Shown here: piece by piece, positions 25,584 through 34,758 of the stretch
How the letters are laid out: every line of letters starts with the position of its first letter
Numbering within the stretch: position 1 is the first letter of the stretch
DNA from: Brachybacterium kimchii
GTDB lineage: Bacteria > Actinomycetota > Actinomycetes > Actinomycetales > Dermabacteraceae
Direction: 5' to 3'
Assembly (NCBI RefSeq): GCF_023373525.1
Contig: NZ_CP097218.1
Location: 248,001-312,000 of the forward strand
Length of the DNA: 64,000 nucleotides
Notes under the pieces: generated by a model
Database searches by the model: none
What the model saw: the letters and a program-made list of their open reading frames with translations, nothing else
What the model was told of the DNA's origin: nothing
Position numbers and translations under genes: made by a program

Positions 25584-27121
25584 GCGGGTTCCAGGGCATG
25601 GACACGGGCGCTGTCGAGGCGCTCGCGGGGCGGGATGCGCAGGCTGCCGAACGACTCGAGCAGCTGCTGAGCGCGCTCGCCGCATCCGTCGACAGCGTCG
25701 ACTGGGTCGGATCCGACGCGGAGGCCTTCCGAGAGGACTTCCGCACTCTCGTCGCCACTCCCGGCACTCGTGCCGTGCAGCGTCTGCATGCCTGTGGTCG
25801 GGACCTGCGCGACCAGGTCGAGGAACAGGAGCGCGCTTCGCAGGCGGGCGGTGACGAGGGGAGCGACGGAGGATCAGACGATGCCGAGAGCGGCGGCCTG
25901 CTGGACGGGCTGGAGGGGCTCGCCGGGAGCGCGATGGACATCGGGTCGGGGATCGGGCACGGGCTCGCAGACGGGGTCGGCGACATGGTCTCGCCGGTCC
26001 TCGACCGGATCTCCGCGACGGCGCCCGCGGTGAGTCAGCTGATCGGCGACGGCGCGCACCTGGCCGAGGAGCTGGAGGACGTCGTGGACGGCGGGCGGAT
26101 GCCACCGCTGTCGGAGCTCGCCTCGTCGCTCGCGCTCCCGGTCGCATCCGCCGTAGGGGTGGGGTGGAACGCCGCCACGGGTGAGGACCACCAGTTCTTC
26201 TCCGACCGCGGTGCGGCTCGGGTCAGCGGCGACGACGTGCACGTCCAGGACGGCGGTGGGGCGCCCCACTCCGTGGCCGCACTGCTGGACGATGTCTCCG
26301 GCAACTACAGCTCGGAGGGCGAGGAGATCGGGAAGGTCCAGGTCAAGACGGTCGTGGATCCCGATGGCCACGAGCGCTACATCGTGACGGTCCCCGGCAC
26401 CGAGGCCGATATCGGAGATCCGTCGCTGGGATGGGGAGGCCAGGGCAACTCCCGCGACTGGTCGGCCAATGTCCGTGCGATGGCCGGGCAGGACACGGCG
26501 GCGATGCAGAACGTCCGCGACGCCATGATCGCCGCCGGCGTGGAACCAGGCGCCGACGTGATGATGGTCGGCCACTCCCAGGGCGGCATCATCAATGCGG
26601 CGCTCGCCTCCGATCCGAGCTTCAACGGGCCGGGCGGATACAATGTCACCACTCTGGTCTCGGAGGGGTCGCCGGTCGAGTCCTTCGATCTGCCGCCCGG
26701 AACGCAGAGCCTGAACATCGCCCACGGCGGCGGGCTGAGCACCGGTGTGAGCTCGGGGCCGGGCGGGGTGCCCGTGCCGGACGGTATCGGCGTGAGCGGA
26801 GACCCCGTGCCGACGCTCGACATGGGCGGACTGCGCGCCGACGGCAGCGGGCCCGGGAGCAACCACCAGGAGGTCGTCCTCCCCGGATCCCGCGACTGGA
26901 TCGTCCCGCCCTCGAGCGGAGCGGCCGGCGGGGGGCCCAGCGGCTTCGACGCCGTCTTCAGCGACCACAACCAGAACCAGTACACGGCCGACGCGTACGC
27001 GGAGACCAAGAACCATTCCGACGGCGCGCTGGCCCGGTTCGAGAACAGCCCAGACGTGCAGCGCTACCTCGATCCCCGCAACGACGTGCGTCGCACCACG
27101 GTCGTGGACGTGGGCCGCTGA
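25580..27121 (+). CDS. WXG100-lipase fusion, putative T7SS effector
   Basis: This 513-residue protein begins with a WXG100-like domain (about 1-95): MSGFQGMDTGAVEAL, then VDWVGSDAEAFREDF with Trp42-Val43-Gly44, closely matching the small WXG100 proteins of this locus. A Gly/Asp-rich hinge and a segment of about 60 residues (GSGIGHGLADGVGDMVSPVL) follow. The C-terminal half (about 210-513) is an alpha/beta hydrolase: the nucleophile elbow VGHSQGGIIN places the catalytic serine at 333, after a strand DVMMV. This matches class 3 lipase-like proteins. Several Asp and His residues downstream could complete the triad. There is no Sec signal. Export through T7SS and a lipolytic toxin role are inferred from architecture and from box C. 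Confidence 0.85.
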   Translation: MSGFQGMDTGAVEALAGRDAQAAERLEQLLSALAASVDSVDWVGSDAEAFREDFRTLVATPGTRAVQRLHACGRDLRDQVEEQERASQAGGDEGSDGGSDDAESGGLLDGLEGLAGSAMDIGSGIGHGLADGVGDMVSPVLDRISATAPAVSQLIGDGAHLAEELEDVVDGGRMPPLSELASSLALPVASAVGVGWNAATGEDHQFFSDRGAARVSGDDVHVQDGGGAPHSVAALLDDVSGNYSSEGEEIGKVQVKTVVDPDGHERYIVTVPGTEADIGDPSLGWGGQGNSRDWSANVRAMAGQDTAAMQNVRDAMIAAGVEPGADVMMVGHSQGGIINAALASDPSFNGPGGYNVTTLVSEGSPVESFDLPPGTQSLNIAHGGGLSTGVSSGPGGVPVPDGIGVSGDPVPTLDMGGLRADGSGPGSNHQEVVLPGSRDWIVPPSSGAAGGGPSGFDAVFSDHNQNQYTADAYAETKNHSDGALARFENSPDVQRYLDPRNDVRRTTVVDVGR

Positions 27122-27246
27122 GAGTGCCCGACGTGCCGCACCCACTGCGTCGGTGCAGCCGAAAGGCGCTCTGAGACCGTGGCGGCGGATGGATGATGCG
27201 GCGCGGCCGTCCCGGTCCGTCGGACCCGGCTGGAATACTGGCGGAC

Positions 27247-28113
27247 ATGACATTCACACTCGCCACCGTCAACGTGAACGGACTGCGCGCCGCGGCCCGC
27301 AAGGGCATGGGCGACTGGCTCGCCGAGACCCCCGCGGACGTCGTCACCCTGCAGGAGGTGCGCGCTCCCGAGGAGCTGCTCGCGGACCTCGTGGGGGAGG
27401 GCTGGCGGATCGTCGGCCTGCCCTCCGAGCTGAAGGGCCGCGCCGGCGTCGCGATCGCCGCGCGCACCGAGCTCGACAGCATCGACCTCGACGGGGTGCG
27501 CGCCGGGCTGCCGGGACTCACCGAGCCCACCCACACGGGCCGCTGGCTCGAGGCCGACCTCTCCGACCCGCTCGGCGACGGCCGCACCCTCACGGTGATC
27601 TCCTGCTACATGCACTCGGGCAACACCGAGAAGCCGCAGACCATGGCCGACAAGTACGCCTTCCTCGACGTGATGATGCAGAGGCTCGCGGACCTGCGCT
27701 CCGACGGCCGGCACGTCGTCCTCACGGGCGACCTGAACATCGCCCACACCGAGTGGGACATCAAGAACTGGAAGGGCAACCTGAAGTCCGCGGGCTTCCT
27801 GCCGGAGGAGCGCGCGTACCTCGACCGCCTGGTCGGCACGGACGGCCCGGCGGTCCGGGCCGAGGGCGGCGGCACCGGCGACGGCGCCGACTGGGTCGAC
27901 GTGCAGCGGCGCGTCGTCGGCGAGGGCCCCGGCCCCTACACCTGGTGGTCGCAGCGCGGGAAGGCCTTCGACAACGACTCCGGCTGGAGGATCGACTACC
28001 AGCTGGCCGATCCGGACCTCGCCGCCCGGGCGACGAGCGCGCAGGTCGATCGGGCCCCGAGCTACGACACCCGGTGGTCCGACCACGCCCCGCTGGTGAT
28101 CAGCTTCAGCTGA
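27247..28113 (+). CDS. xth: Exodeoxyribonuclease III / AP endonuclease
   Basis: ATG 27247 gives a 288-residue member of the ExoIII family, a Mg-dependent endonuclease/exonuclease/phosphatase fold enzyme that cuts at abasic sites in base-excision repair. Motifs: TVNVNGLRAAARKG, the metal ligand in LQEVRAPEELL, TGDLNIAHTEWDIKNW, the WWSQRG segment and the catalytic SDHAPLVI. AATACT seven bases before the ATG suggests a leaderless transcript. It is bounded downstream by a 28-bp inverted repeat shared with sdhB. Confidence 0.95.
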   Translation: MTFTLATVNVNGLRAAARKGMGDWLAETPADVVTLQEVRAPEELLADLVGEGWRIVGLPSELKGRAGVAIAARTELDSIDLDGVRAGLPGLTEPTHTGRWLEADLSDPLGDGRTLTVISCYMHSGNTEKPQTMADKYAFLDVMMQRLADLRSDGRHVVLTGDLNIAHTEWDIKNWKGNLKSAGFLPEERAYLDRLVGTDGPAVRAEGGGTGDGADWVDVQRRVVGEGPGPYTWWSQRGKAFDNDSGWRIDYQLADPDLAARATSAQVDRAPSYDTRWSDHAPLVISFS

Positions 28114-28170
28114 CGGGTCGGCCCCGCCGCCTCCTCACCGAGGCGGGACGGCTCCGGAGCGGGCAGGACG

Positions 28171-28232
28171 CGGAGAAGGGAGCGTCCCGTGCCATGGACG
28201 TTGGTCCATGGCACGGAACGCTCCCTTCTCCG
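28171..28232. terminator. 28-bp inverted repeat between xth and sdhB
   Basis: Arms at 28171-28198 and 28205-28232 match at 27 of 28 positions around a 6-base loop. It lies between convergent genes, 57 bases after the xth stop and 47 bases beyond the sdhB stop. It is a likely bidirectional terminator without a T tract; a remnant of a small mobile repeat is the alternative. Confidence 0.75.
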
Positions 28233-28279
28233 TAGTGTGCGGCGGCCCGAGGGCCTACGGTTCCGACGCGGACGCGCGG

Positions 28280-29047
28280 TCAGACGCGGCCGCGGATGAC
28301 CGCCTGCTTGACCTCGGCGATCGCCTTGGTGATCTGGATGCCGCGGGGGCACGCCTCGGTGCAGTTGAAGGTGGTGCGGCAGCGCCACACGCCCTCCTTG
28401 GAGTTCAGGATCTCCAGGCGCTGCTCGCCCGCGTCGTCGCGCGAGTCGAAGATGAAGCGGTGCGCGTTGACGATCGCGGCCGGACCGAAATACTGGCCGT
28501 CGGTCCAGAAGATCGGGCACGACGAGGTGCACGCGGCGCAGAGGATGCACTTGGTGGTGTCGTCGAAGACCTCGCGCTGCTCGGCGCTCTGGAGGCGCTC
28601 GCGGCTGGGCTCCTGGCCCTCGGCCACGAGGAACGGCATGACCTCGCGGTAGGCGTCGAAGAAGGGCTCCATGTCGACGATGAGGTCCTTCTCGACCGGG
28701 AGGCCCTTGATCGGCTCGACCGTGATGGGCTTGGAGATGTCCAGGTCCTTCAGCAGAGTCTTGCAGGCCAGGCGGTTGCGGCCGTTGATGCGCATGGCAT
28801 CGGAGCCGCACACGCCGTGCGCGCACGAGCGGCGGAAGGTCAGCGACCCGTCCAGGTGCCACTTCACCTCGTGGAGCGCGTCGAGGACACGGTCGGTGCC
28901 GTGCATGGTGACGGTGAACTCCTGCCAGTAGGGCTTGGGCTTGCCCTCGGCGTCGGGGTTGAAGCGGTTGATCTTGAGCGTGACCTCGAAGGAGGGGATC
29001 TCCTGGGCCTGCGGCTCGGCGTCGGTCCTCTCTGCGACAGCAGTCAT
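28280..29047 (-). CDS. sdhB: Succinate dehydrogenase iron-sulfur subunit
   Basis: A 255-residue SdhB carrying electrons from the flavin of SdhA to the membrane anchor. Three cluster sites are visible: the 2Fe-2S site around RRSCAHGVCGSDAMRING with a later Cys in LACKTL, the site in CILCAACTSSCPIFW, and CTEACPRGIQITKAI. Its ATG overlaps the sdhA stop by one base (TGATG), so the two are co-translated. It is the last gene of the minus-strand sdhCDAB operon. Confidence 0.97.
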   Translation of the reverse strand: MTAVAERTDAEPQAQEIPSFEVTLKINRFNPDAEGKPKPYWQEFTVTMHGTDRVLDALHEVKWHLDGSLTFRRSCAHGVCGSDAMRINGRNRLACKTLLKDLDISKPITVEPIKGLPVEKDLIVDMEPFFDAYREVMPFLVAEGQEPSRERLQSAEQREVFDDTTKCILCAACTSSCPIFWTDGQYFGPAAIVNAHRFIFDSRDDAGEQRLEILNSKEGVWRCRTTFNCTEACPRGIQITKAIAEVKQAVIRGRV

Positions 29048-30819
29048 CAGAACGTGCGCTCCTTCGGCTCGTAGCGGGTGATGATGACTTCCTTGGTGCC
29101 GAGCACGATGTCCGTGCCCTCCAGGCCCTCGCCGTCGAGCGTCTTGTAGGCCATGGTGTGCGTGAGGAAGTTGACGTCGTCGCGCTTCGGGAAGTCCTCG
29201 CGGAAGTGGCCTCCGCGGGACTCCTTGCGCTCGAGGGCGCCGAGCGCGACGACCTCCGCGAGCTCGAGCAGGAAGCCCAGCTCGACGGCCTCGAGGAGAT
29301 CGAGGTTGTAGCGCAGGCCCTTGTCCTGCACGGCCACGGTCTCGTAGCGCTTCTTGAGCTCGGTGATGTCCGACAGGGCCTTGCGGCAGGTCTCGTCGGT
29401 GCGGAACACCTGGACGTTGGCGTCCATGGTCTCCTGCAGCTCCTTGCGGATGTCGGCCACGCGGTCCTCGGTGGCGGGACGGTCGCGCAGGCGCTGCAGC
29501 AGCTCGACGACAGGGGTCTCGACGCCCTCGGGCAGCTCGGCGAGCTCGACCTGCTGGGCGTGCTCGGCGGCGGCGACGCCCGCGCGCTTGCCGAAGACGT
29601 TGATGTCGAGCAGCGAGTTCGTGCCCAGGCGGTTGCCGCCGTGCACGGAGACGCAGGCGACCTCGCCGGCCGCGTACATCCCGGGGATCACGTCGTGCTC
29701 GTTGCGCAGCACCTCGCCCATGATGTTCGTCGGGATGCCGCCCATGCCGTAGTGGGCCGTCGGGAAGACGGGCACCGGCTCGGTGTAGGGCTCGACGCCC
29801 AGGTAGGTGCGCGCGAACTCGGTGATGTCCGGGAGCTTCGCGTCGATGTGCGCGGGCTCGAGGTGCGTGAGGTCCAGCAGCACGTAGTCCTTGTTCGGAC
29901 CGCAGCCTCGGCCCTCGCGGACCTCGTTGGCCATCGCGCGGGCGACGACGTCGCGGGGGGCGAGGTCCTTCAGCGTCGGCGCGTAGGTCTCCATGAACCG
30001 CTCCATGTTGGAGTTGCGCAGGATGCCGCCCTCGCCGCGGGCCGCCTCGGAGAGCAGGATGCCCAGGCCCGCGAGACCCGTCGGATGGAACTGGAAGAAC
30101 TCCATGTCCTCGAGCGGGATGCCGCGGTTCAGCGCCATCGCCGGGCCGTCGCCCGTGAGGGTGTGGGCGTTCGAGGTGGTCTTGAACATCTTGCCGAAGC
30201 CGCCGGTGGCGAACACGACCGACTTGGCGCGGAAGATGTGGATCTCGCCGGTCGCGAGCTCGTAGGCCACGATGCCGGCGGCGCGCACGCCCTCGTCCTC
30301 ACGGGGATCGCCCGTGAGCAGCACGTCCAGCGCGTAGTACTCGTTGAAGAACTCCACGTGCTGCTTGACGCAGTTCTGGTAGAGGGTCTGCAGGATCATG
30401 TGGCCGGTGCGGTCCGCCGCGTAGCAGGAGCGGCGCACGGGCGCCTCACCGTGCTCGCGGGTGTGACCGCCGAAGCGGCGCTGGTCGATGCGGCCCTCGG
30501 GCGTGCGGTTGAAGGGCAGGCCCATCTTCTCGAGGTCGAGCACCGCGTCGATGGCCTCCTTGGCCATGACCTCGGCGGCGTCCTGGTCCACCAGGTAGTC
30601 GCCGCCCTTGACGGTGTCGTAGGTGTGCCACTCCCAGTTGTCCTCCTCGACGTTCGCGAGGGCGGCGCACATGCCGCCCTGGGCGGCGCCGGTGTGGGAG
30701 CGGGTGGGGTAGAGCTTCGTGATCACGGCGGTGCGGGCGCGGGGGCCCGACTCGAGGGCCGCGCGCATTCCCGCGCCGCCGGCGCCGACGATGACCACGT
30801 CGTAGGTGTGGATCTGCAT
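29047..30819 (-). CDS. sdhA: Succinate dehydrogenase flavoprotein subunit
   Basis: A 590-residue SdhA. The N-terminal dinucleotide fold is [31 protein letters not shown] contains the His that binds FAD covalently. [16 protein letters not shown] and [14 protein letters not shown] contribute to the succinate site. The enzyme oxidises succinate to fumarate on the cytoplasmic face and passes electrons to SdhB. Length and motif order are standard. It lies 18 bases after sdhD. Confidence 0.98.
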   Translation of the reverse strand: MQIHTYDVVIVGAGGAGMRAALESGPRARTAVITKLYPTRSHTGAAQGGMCAALANVEEDNWEWHTYDTVKGGDYLVDQDAAEVMAKEAIDAVLDLEKMGLPFNRTPEGRIDQRRFGGHTREHGEAPVRRSCYAADRTGHMILQTLYQNCVKQHVEFFNEYYALDVLLTGDPREDEGVRAAGIVAYELATGEIHIFRAKSVVFATGGFGKMFKTTSNAHTLTGDGPAMALNRGIPLEDMEFFQFHPTGLAGLGILLSEAARGEGGILRNSNMERFMETYAPTLKDLAPRDVVARAMANEVREGRGCGPNKDYVLLDLTHLEPAHIDAKLPDITEFARTYLGVEPYTEPVPVFPTAHYGMGGIPTNIMGEVLRNEHDVIPGMYAAGEVACVSVHGGNRLGTNSLLDINVFGKRAGVAAAEHAQQVELAELPEGVETPVVELLQRLRDRPATEDRVADIRKELQETMDANVQVFRTDETCRKALSDITELKKRYETVAVQDKGLRYNLDLLEAVELGFLLELAEVVALGALERKESRGGHFREDFPKRDDVNFLTHTMAYKTLDGEGLEGTDIVLGTKEVIITRYEPKERTF

Positions 30820-30837
30820 GTCAGGGGGTCTCCAGGA

Positions 30838-31287
30838 TCACTCGGAGCAGATGGAGGGCAGGAGCGAGGGGTCGGCGCCCGCGGGGCACGGCGAGAAGGT
30901 GAAGATCACCAGTGTGCCGAGCACGACGGTCACGACCACGGCGACGTACAGCAGGACCTTCAGGACCAGGCGCAGCGTCGAGGAGCGCGCGTAGTCGTTG
31001 ATGATCGTGCGCACGCCGTTGCCGCCGTGGAACATGCCCAGCCACAGCATGAGCAGGTCCCAGGTCTGCCAGAACGGATTGGCCCACTTGCCGGAGACGA
31101 AGGCGAAGTCGATGCGCTGCACGCCCTCGCCCAGCCACAGGTTCACGAACAGGTGGCCGAACACGAGGATCACGAGGATGGCGCCGGAGAAGCGCATGAA
31201 CAGCCACGAGAGCATCTCCGCGTTCACGCCGCGCCGGCCGGTGCGCGCGTAGCGCGTGCGGGGCTCGGGGATCTTGGTCGCGGTCAT
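30838..31287 (-). CDS. sdhD: Succinate dehydrogenase membrane anchor subunit D
   Basis: A 149-residue hydrophobic protein with three predicted helices: ILVILVFGHLFVNLWL, a middle one around LLMLWLGMFHGGNGVRTII, and VLLYVAVVVTVVLGTLVIF. FGHLFVNLW and GMFHGGNGVR contain the His residues that typically bind heme b or shape the quinone pocket. It anchors SdhAB together with SdhC. Its start lies four bases after the sdhC stop. Confidence 0.93.
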   Translation of the reverse strand: MTATKIPEPRTRYARTGRRGVNAEMLSWLFMRFSGAILVILVFGHLFVNLWLGEGVQRIDFAFVSGKWANPFWQTWDLLMLWLGMFHGGNGVRTIINDYARSSTLRLVLKVLLYVAVVVTVVLGTLVIFTFSPCPAGADPSLLPSICSE

Positions 31288-31291
31288 CAGG

Positions 31292-31672
31292 TCACCACCA
31301 TCCGAACATGTGGCCCAGCTGGCGGGGCACGAAGCCGATCATGAGCAGCACCCACACCACGACGACGCCCCAGAACAGGGCGCGCTGGCGGCGGGCGCCC
31401 TGGGACCAGAAGTCCACGAGGATCACCCGGATGCCGTTGAGGGCGTGGAAGCAGATCGCGGCCACCAGGCCGATCTCTCCGAGCCCGAACACGATCGTCT
31501 TGTAGTGCCCGATCACCTCGTTGTAGGCCTCGGGGGACACGCGCACGAGGGCGGTGTCCATGACGTGCACGATCAGGAACAGGAAGATGAGCATTCCCGA
31601 GATGCGATGCGCGACCCAGGACCACATGCCCTCGCCGCCGCGATAGAGCGTCCCGGCCTCTGCTGATGCCAC
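31292..31672 (-). CDS. sdhC: Succinate dehydrogenase cytochrome b subunit C
   Basis: I place the start at GTG 31672, which has GGAGGAATCC just before it; a longer in-frame ATG upstream lacks a ribosome site. The resulting 126-residue protein has three membrane helices and conserved YRGGEGMWSWVAHRISG, in which the Ser and Arg contact quinone, and FHALNGIRVILVDF with the likely heme His. It is the first gene of sdhCDAB. The leader from the predicted promoter is about 125 bases. Confidence 0.93.
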   Translation of the reverse strand: MASAEAGTLYRGGEGMWSWVAHRISGMLIFLFLIVHVMDTALVRVSPEAYNEVIGHYKTIVFGLGEIGLVAAICFHALNGIRVILVDFWSQGARRQRALFWGVVVVWVLLMIGFVPRQLGHMFGWW

Positions 31673-31804
31673 GGATTCCTCCGACTTGTACTGGTGTGTG
31701 CCGGGCGGCTCCGACCTGCGCAGTCCAGGTGGGGCCTCGGTGCCCACGGGCCAGCGCCCGTGACCACGACGACGTCCTCATCGTGCCCGGCGTGGGGCTC
31801 TGCC

Positions 31805-31857
31805 ACAGTAGCACCGCCGCAGGTCGCGACGGGGACGGCCGACACCCCGGATACCCT
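31805..31857. promoter_or_regulatory. Divergent -10 boxes for sdhC and the manC-like gene
   Basis: On the minus strand TACTGT (31810-31805) can serve sdhC. On the plus strand TACCCT (31852-31857) lies seven bases before the manC-like ATG, fitting a leaderless transcript. No clear -35 is seen for either. Confidence 0.5.
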
Positions 31858-31864
31858 GGGCGCC

Positions 31865-33133
31865 ATGCCGAGCGCCGCATCCCATGACGACCCGCTGACA
31901 GCACCCCGGGAGGTTCCTGACCAGGTGTCAGGACACGACCCGGGCCGGACGGCGGCACCCGTGCGCCCCTTCGTCCCCGTGATCCCCGCCGGAGGCGCGG
32001 GCACCCGCCTGTGGCCACTCTCACGCGCCGACCGGCCGAAGTTCCTCCTGGACCCGCTGGGACAGGGGCGCTCCCTGCTGCAGGCCACGCTCGCCCGCGT
32101 CGAGCCGTCGGCCGACCGTCCCGCGATCGTGGTCACCGGCGCACGCCACGCCCAGGCCGTCGCCGCGCAGCTCGGATCGCGCGCGCCCGGCGCCGGCCCT
32201 CGCATCCTGCGCGAGCCCTCTCCGCGCAACTCGATGCCCGCGATCGCTCTCGCCGCCGCCCTCGTCGAGGCCGAGGACCCCGGCGCCGTGATCGGCTCCT
32301 TCCCGGCGGACCACCTGGTGGGGGACGAGGCCGCGCTGACCCGCGCGATCGCCGCGGCGCGTGCCGCCGCCGCCCGCGGGTACCTCGTGACCATCGGCAT
32401 CGAGCCCACCCGCCCCGCCACGGGGTTCGGCTACATCGAGAGGGCCGACGGGACCCCGGTCGAGGGCGCTGGGGGTGCCGGGGCCCTCCCGTCCCTCGCG
32501 GGCACGGGCGCGCAGCGCGTCGCGAGCTTCGTCGAGAAGCCCGACGCCGAGCGCGCCGCCCGCTACCTCACCGGCGGCCATCACCTCTGGAACGCCGGCA
32601 TCTTCGTCGCGGGCGCCCGGGAGCTGCTCGACGCCCTCGCCGCGCAGATCCCTCCGCTCGCCGCAGGGGCGCGCCGGATCGCCGCCGCTCGGATCCGGGA
32701 GGCGGCGGGCGAGTCATCGGACGACAGGGTCGCCGACCGGGTGCTCGAGGAGGTGTGGCCGACGCTCACGAGCATCGCGATCGACCATGCCCTGGCCGAG
32801 CCGCTGGCCGCGCAGGGGAGGGTCGCCGTCGTCCCCGCGGACCTCGACTGGGACGACGTCGGCGACTTCGCGGCGCTCGCCCGGCAGCTGCGCCGGGAGG
32901 GGGACGCGGAGGCGCGCGACGTGGTCGTCGTCGGCGGCGCCCGGACGGTCGATCGGCGTGCGCGGGCCACGGTGTACGGTTCGTCGCAGCGTCCGATCGC
33001 ACTGGTCGGCGTGGACGGTCTGAGCGTCGTCGAGACCGATGACGTGCTCCTGATCGCCGCCGACTCCGGTGCCCGCGACCTCGCCGAGCTCGTCGCCGGG
33101 CTCGAGGACGAGGGCCTCGCGGATCTGCGCTGA
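31865..33133 (+). CDS. manC: Mannose-1-phosphate guanylyltransferase
   Basis: ATG 31865 gives 422 residues. The nucleotidyltransferase signature VIPAGGAGTRLWPLSRADRPKFL, the REPSPRNSMPAIALAAAL and GSFPADHLV motifs, GFGYIE, VASFVEKPD, LWNAGIFV and DWDDVGDFAAL mark a GDP-mannose pyrophosphorylase. It joins mannose-1-phosphate and GTP to give GDP-mannose for glycoconjugates. There is no fused phosphomannose isomerase domain. A phosphomannomutase gene at 52248 could supply the substrate. A non-conserved N-terminal extension of about 40 residues precedes the domain. Confidence 0.9.
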   Translation: MPSAASHDDPLTAPREVPDQVSGHDPGRTAAPVRPFVPVIPAGGAGTRLWPLSRADRPKFLLDPLGQGRSLLQATLARVEPSADRPAIVVTGARHAQAVAAQLGSRAPGAGPRILREPSPRNSMPAIALAAALVEAEDPGAVIGSFPADHLVGDEAALTRAIAAARAAAARGYLVTIGIEPTRPATGFGYIERADGTPVEGAGGAGALPSLAGTGAQRVASFVEKPDAERAARYLTGGHHLWNAGIFVAGARELLDALAAQIPPLAAGARRIAAARIREAAGESSDDRVADRVLEEVWPTLTSIAIDHALAEPLAAQGRVAVVPADLDWDDVGDFAALARQLRREGDAEARDVVVVGGARTVDRRARATVYGSSQRPIALVGVDGLSVVETDDVLLIAADSGARDLAELVAGLEDEGLADLR

Positions 33134-33189
33134 GGCGGACGGACGGCGCGGCGGACGCGCAGTGGACGAGGGGAAGGGCGGACGAGGTC

Positions 33190-34416
33190 GTGGACAGCGG
33201 TGTCGAGGAGCAGGTGCGCACGATGCTGGGGGAGGACGGACTGATCCGTCGGACCCTCGCCGAGCGCGGTGACGAGCTGCGGGAGGTGCGGCGGCATCTG
33301 CACCGCCATCCCGAGCTGAGCCACGAGGAGCACGCGACGACCGACGTCATCGCCGCCCATCTCAGCGATCTCGGACTCTCCCCGGTGCGCATGCCCCGCA
33401 CCGGGCTGATCTGCGACATCCCGGGCTCCGACCCCGACCTCGCCCCGATCGCGCTGCGCGCGGACATGGACGCCCTCGGCATCCCGGAGCTCACGAGCGT
33501 GCACTACCGCTCCGAAGTCGAGGGCGTCTCCCACGCCTGCGGCCACGATGTCCACATGAGCGCCGTGCTCGGTGCCGCCATGGCCCTCGTGCGGGTCGCC
33601 GACGCCGGCGCCCTGCGCCGCACCGTGCGGCTGGTCTACCAGCCCTCCGAGGAGCGCCATCCCTGCGGCGCGCTCGAGCTCATCGGCGAAGGGGTCGTCG
33701 ACGGGATCGACTCGATCTTCGCGCTGCACTGCGACCCCGGCGTCGACGTCGGGCACGTCGGGCTCAAGCCCGGCCCGATCACCTCGGCCACCGATCCCGT
33801 GCGCATCGAGGTGCGCGGCGCCGGCGGCCACACCTCCCGGCCCCATCTCACCCAGGACCTCATCTACGCGCTCGGACAGATCGTCACCCAGGTGCCCGCG
33901 GCCTTCAGCCGGCGGATGGACCCGCGCAGCGGCGTGAACCTCACGTGGGGATCGATCCACGCGGGCTCCGCGTTCAACGCGATCCCCTCGTCGGGCGTCC
34001 TCGAGGGCACCCTGCGCTGCCTCGACCACGACGCCTGGGACCGCGCCGAGGAGCTGCTCGAGGAGCTCCTGGGCGAGATCGCCCGCATGTGGGGCGTGAC
34101 CGTGACCGTCCAGCACGATCGCGGCGTGCCGCCGGTCTCCAACGACCCGCTCAGCGTGCGCTTCCTCGAGGAGGCCGTGGTGCGCGTGCGCGGCCGCGAC
34201 CAGCTCGACACCGCACGCCAGTCCCTCGGCGGGGAGGACTTCGCCTGGTACCTCGAGAAGGTGCCGGGCGCCCTCGCGCGCCTGGGCACGCGCACCCCGG
34301 GCGGTCGCACCTACGACCTGCACATGGGTGACTTCACGGTCGACGAGCGGGCGATCGCGATCGGCGCGGACGTGCTCGCCCACGTCTGCCTGCTGCGGGA
34401 CGCGCCGCTCGCCTGA
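33190..34416 (+). CDS. M20D family amidohydrolase
   Basis: A 408-residue zinc amidohydrolase of the hippurate/IAA-amino acid hydrolase group. Seen: RRHLHRHPELSHEEHAT, ALRADMDALGIPE, SHACGHDVHMSAVLGAA with metal-binding Cys and His, QPSEERHPCGALELI, ALHCDPG and GGEDFAWYLEKVPG. The dimerisation domain is the part with VRGAGGHTSRP. It should cleave the amide bond of an N-acylated amino acid or similar; the substrate is unknown. GTG 33190 is chosen with GACGAGG upstream; ATG 33223 is an alternative. It stands alone between the manC-like gene and the nucleoside operon. Confidence 0.92.
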   Translation: MDSGVEEQVRTMLGEDGLIRRTLAERGDELREVRRHLHRHPELSHEEHATTDVIAAHLSDLGLSPVRMPRTGLICDIPGSDPDLAPIALRADMDALGIPELTSVHYRSEVEGVSHACGHDVHMSAVLGAAMALVRVADAGALRRTVRLVYQPSEERHPCGALELIGEGVVDGIDSIFALHCDPGVDVGHVGLKPGPITSATDPVRIEVRGAGGHTSRPHLTQDLIYALGQIVTQVPAAFSRRMDPRSGVNLTWGSIHAGSAFNAIPSSGVLEGTLRCLDHDAWDRAEELLEELLGEIARMWGVTVTVQHDRGVPPVSNDPLSVRFLEEAVVRVRGRDQLDTARQSLGGEDFAWYLEKVPGALARLGTRTPGGRTYDLHMGDFTVDERAIAIGADVLAHVCLLRDAPLA

Positions 34417-34758
34417 GACCCCTCCGGCGGCCCCCTGTGGGAGTCCCGCGGAGACCCCTGCGCGCCTCACCCCGCGGACGCGGGATGCGCGCACGGGCAC
34501 GGTCTGATAACGGTTCGGGCACAGGGGACGGATCGGGCATCGTGTGATGCAGGCGACGGCTACTGTGAACGCCGTGCGTCCCGGACGTGGACGATCGGGG
34601 CACGGGAGCTTCCCCCATCCCTCTCCCGGCGGCCCGCGAGCGATCGCCCGCGCTCGGGCCACCCCGCTTCTCATCCCTCGTCGCAGCGCACCGCAGCAGT
34701 GCACCACCGCGTCGCAGCACCGGCGACATCCCTTCCGCCCGAATCCCCGGAGGACCCG
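34417..34758. other. 342-base upstream region of the nucleoside operon
   Basis: It holds a terminator-like hairpin at 34459-34493, a possible -10 (TACTGT, 34561-34566) and the ribosome site CCGGAGGA before the lipoprotein start. From GTG 34574, eight bases after that -10, an open frame of 62 codons runs to a TGA that overlaps the TTG start; its codon use is atypical and I do not call it a gene. No riboswitch is recognised. Confidence 0.5.
34459..34493 (+). terminator. Bipartite hairpin after the M20 amidohydrolase
   Basis: An outer 7-bp stem (TGCGCGC 34459-34465 with GCGCGCA 34487-34493) encloses an inner CCCGCG-GA-CGCGGG hairpin. It lies about 40 bases after the stop codon. Confidence 0.6.

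Noticed and set aside
29158-31344. A long plus-strand open frame opposite sdhA and sdhD
   Set aside because: Shadow frame; the minus strand encodes complete succinate dehydrogenase subunits.
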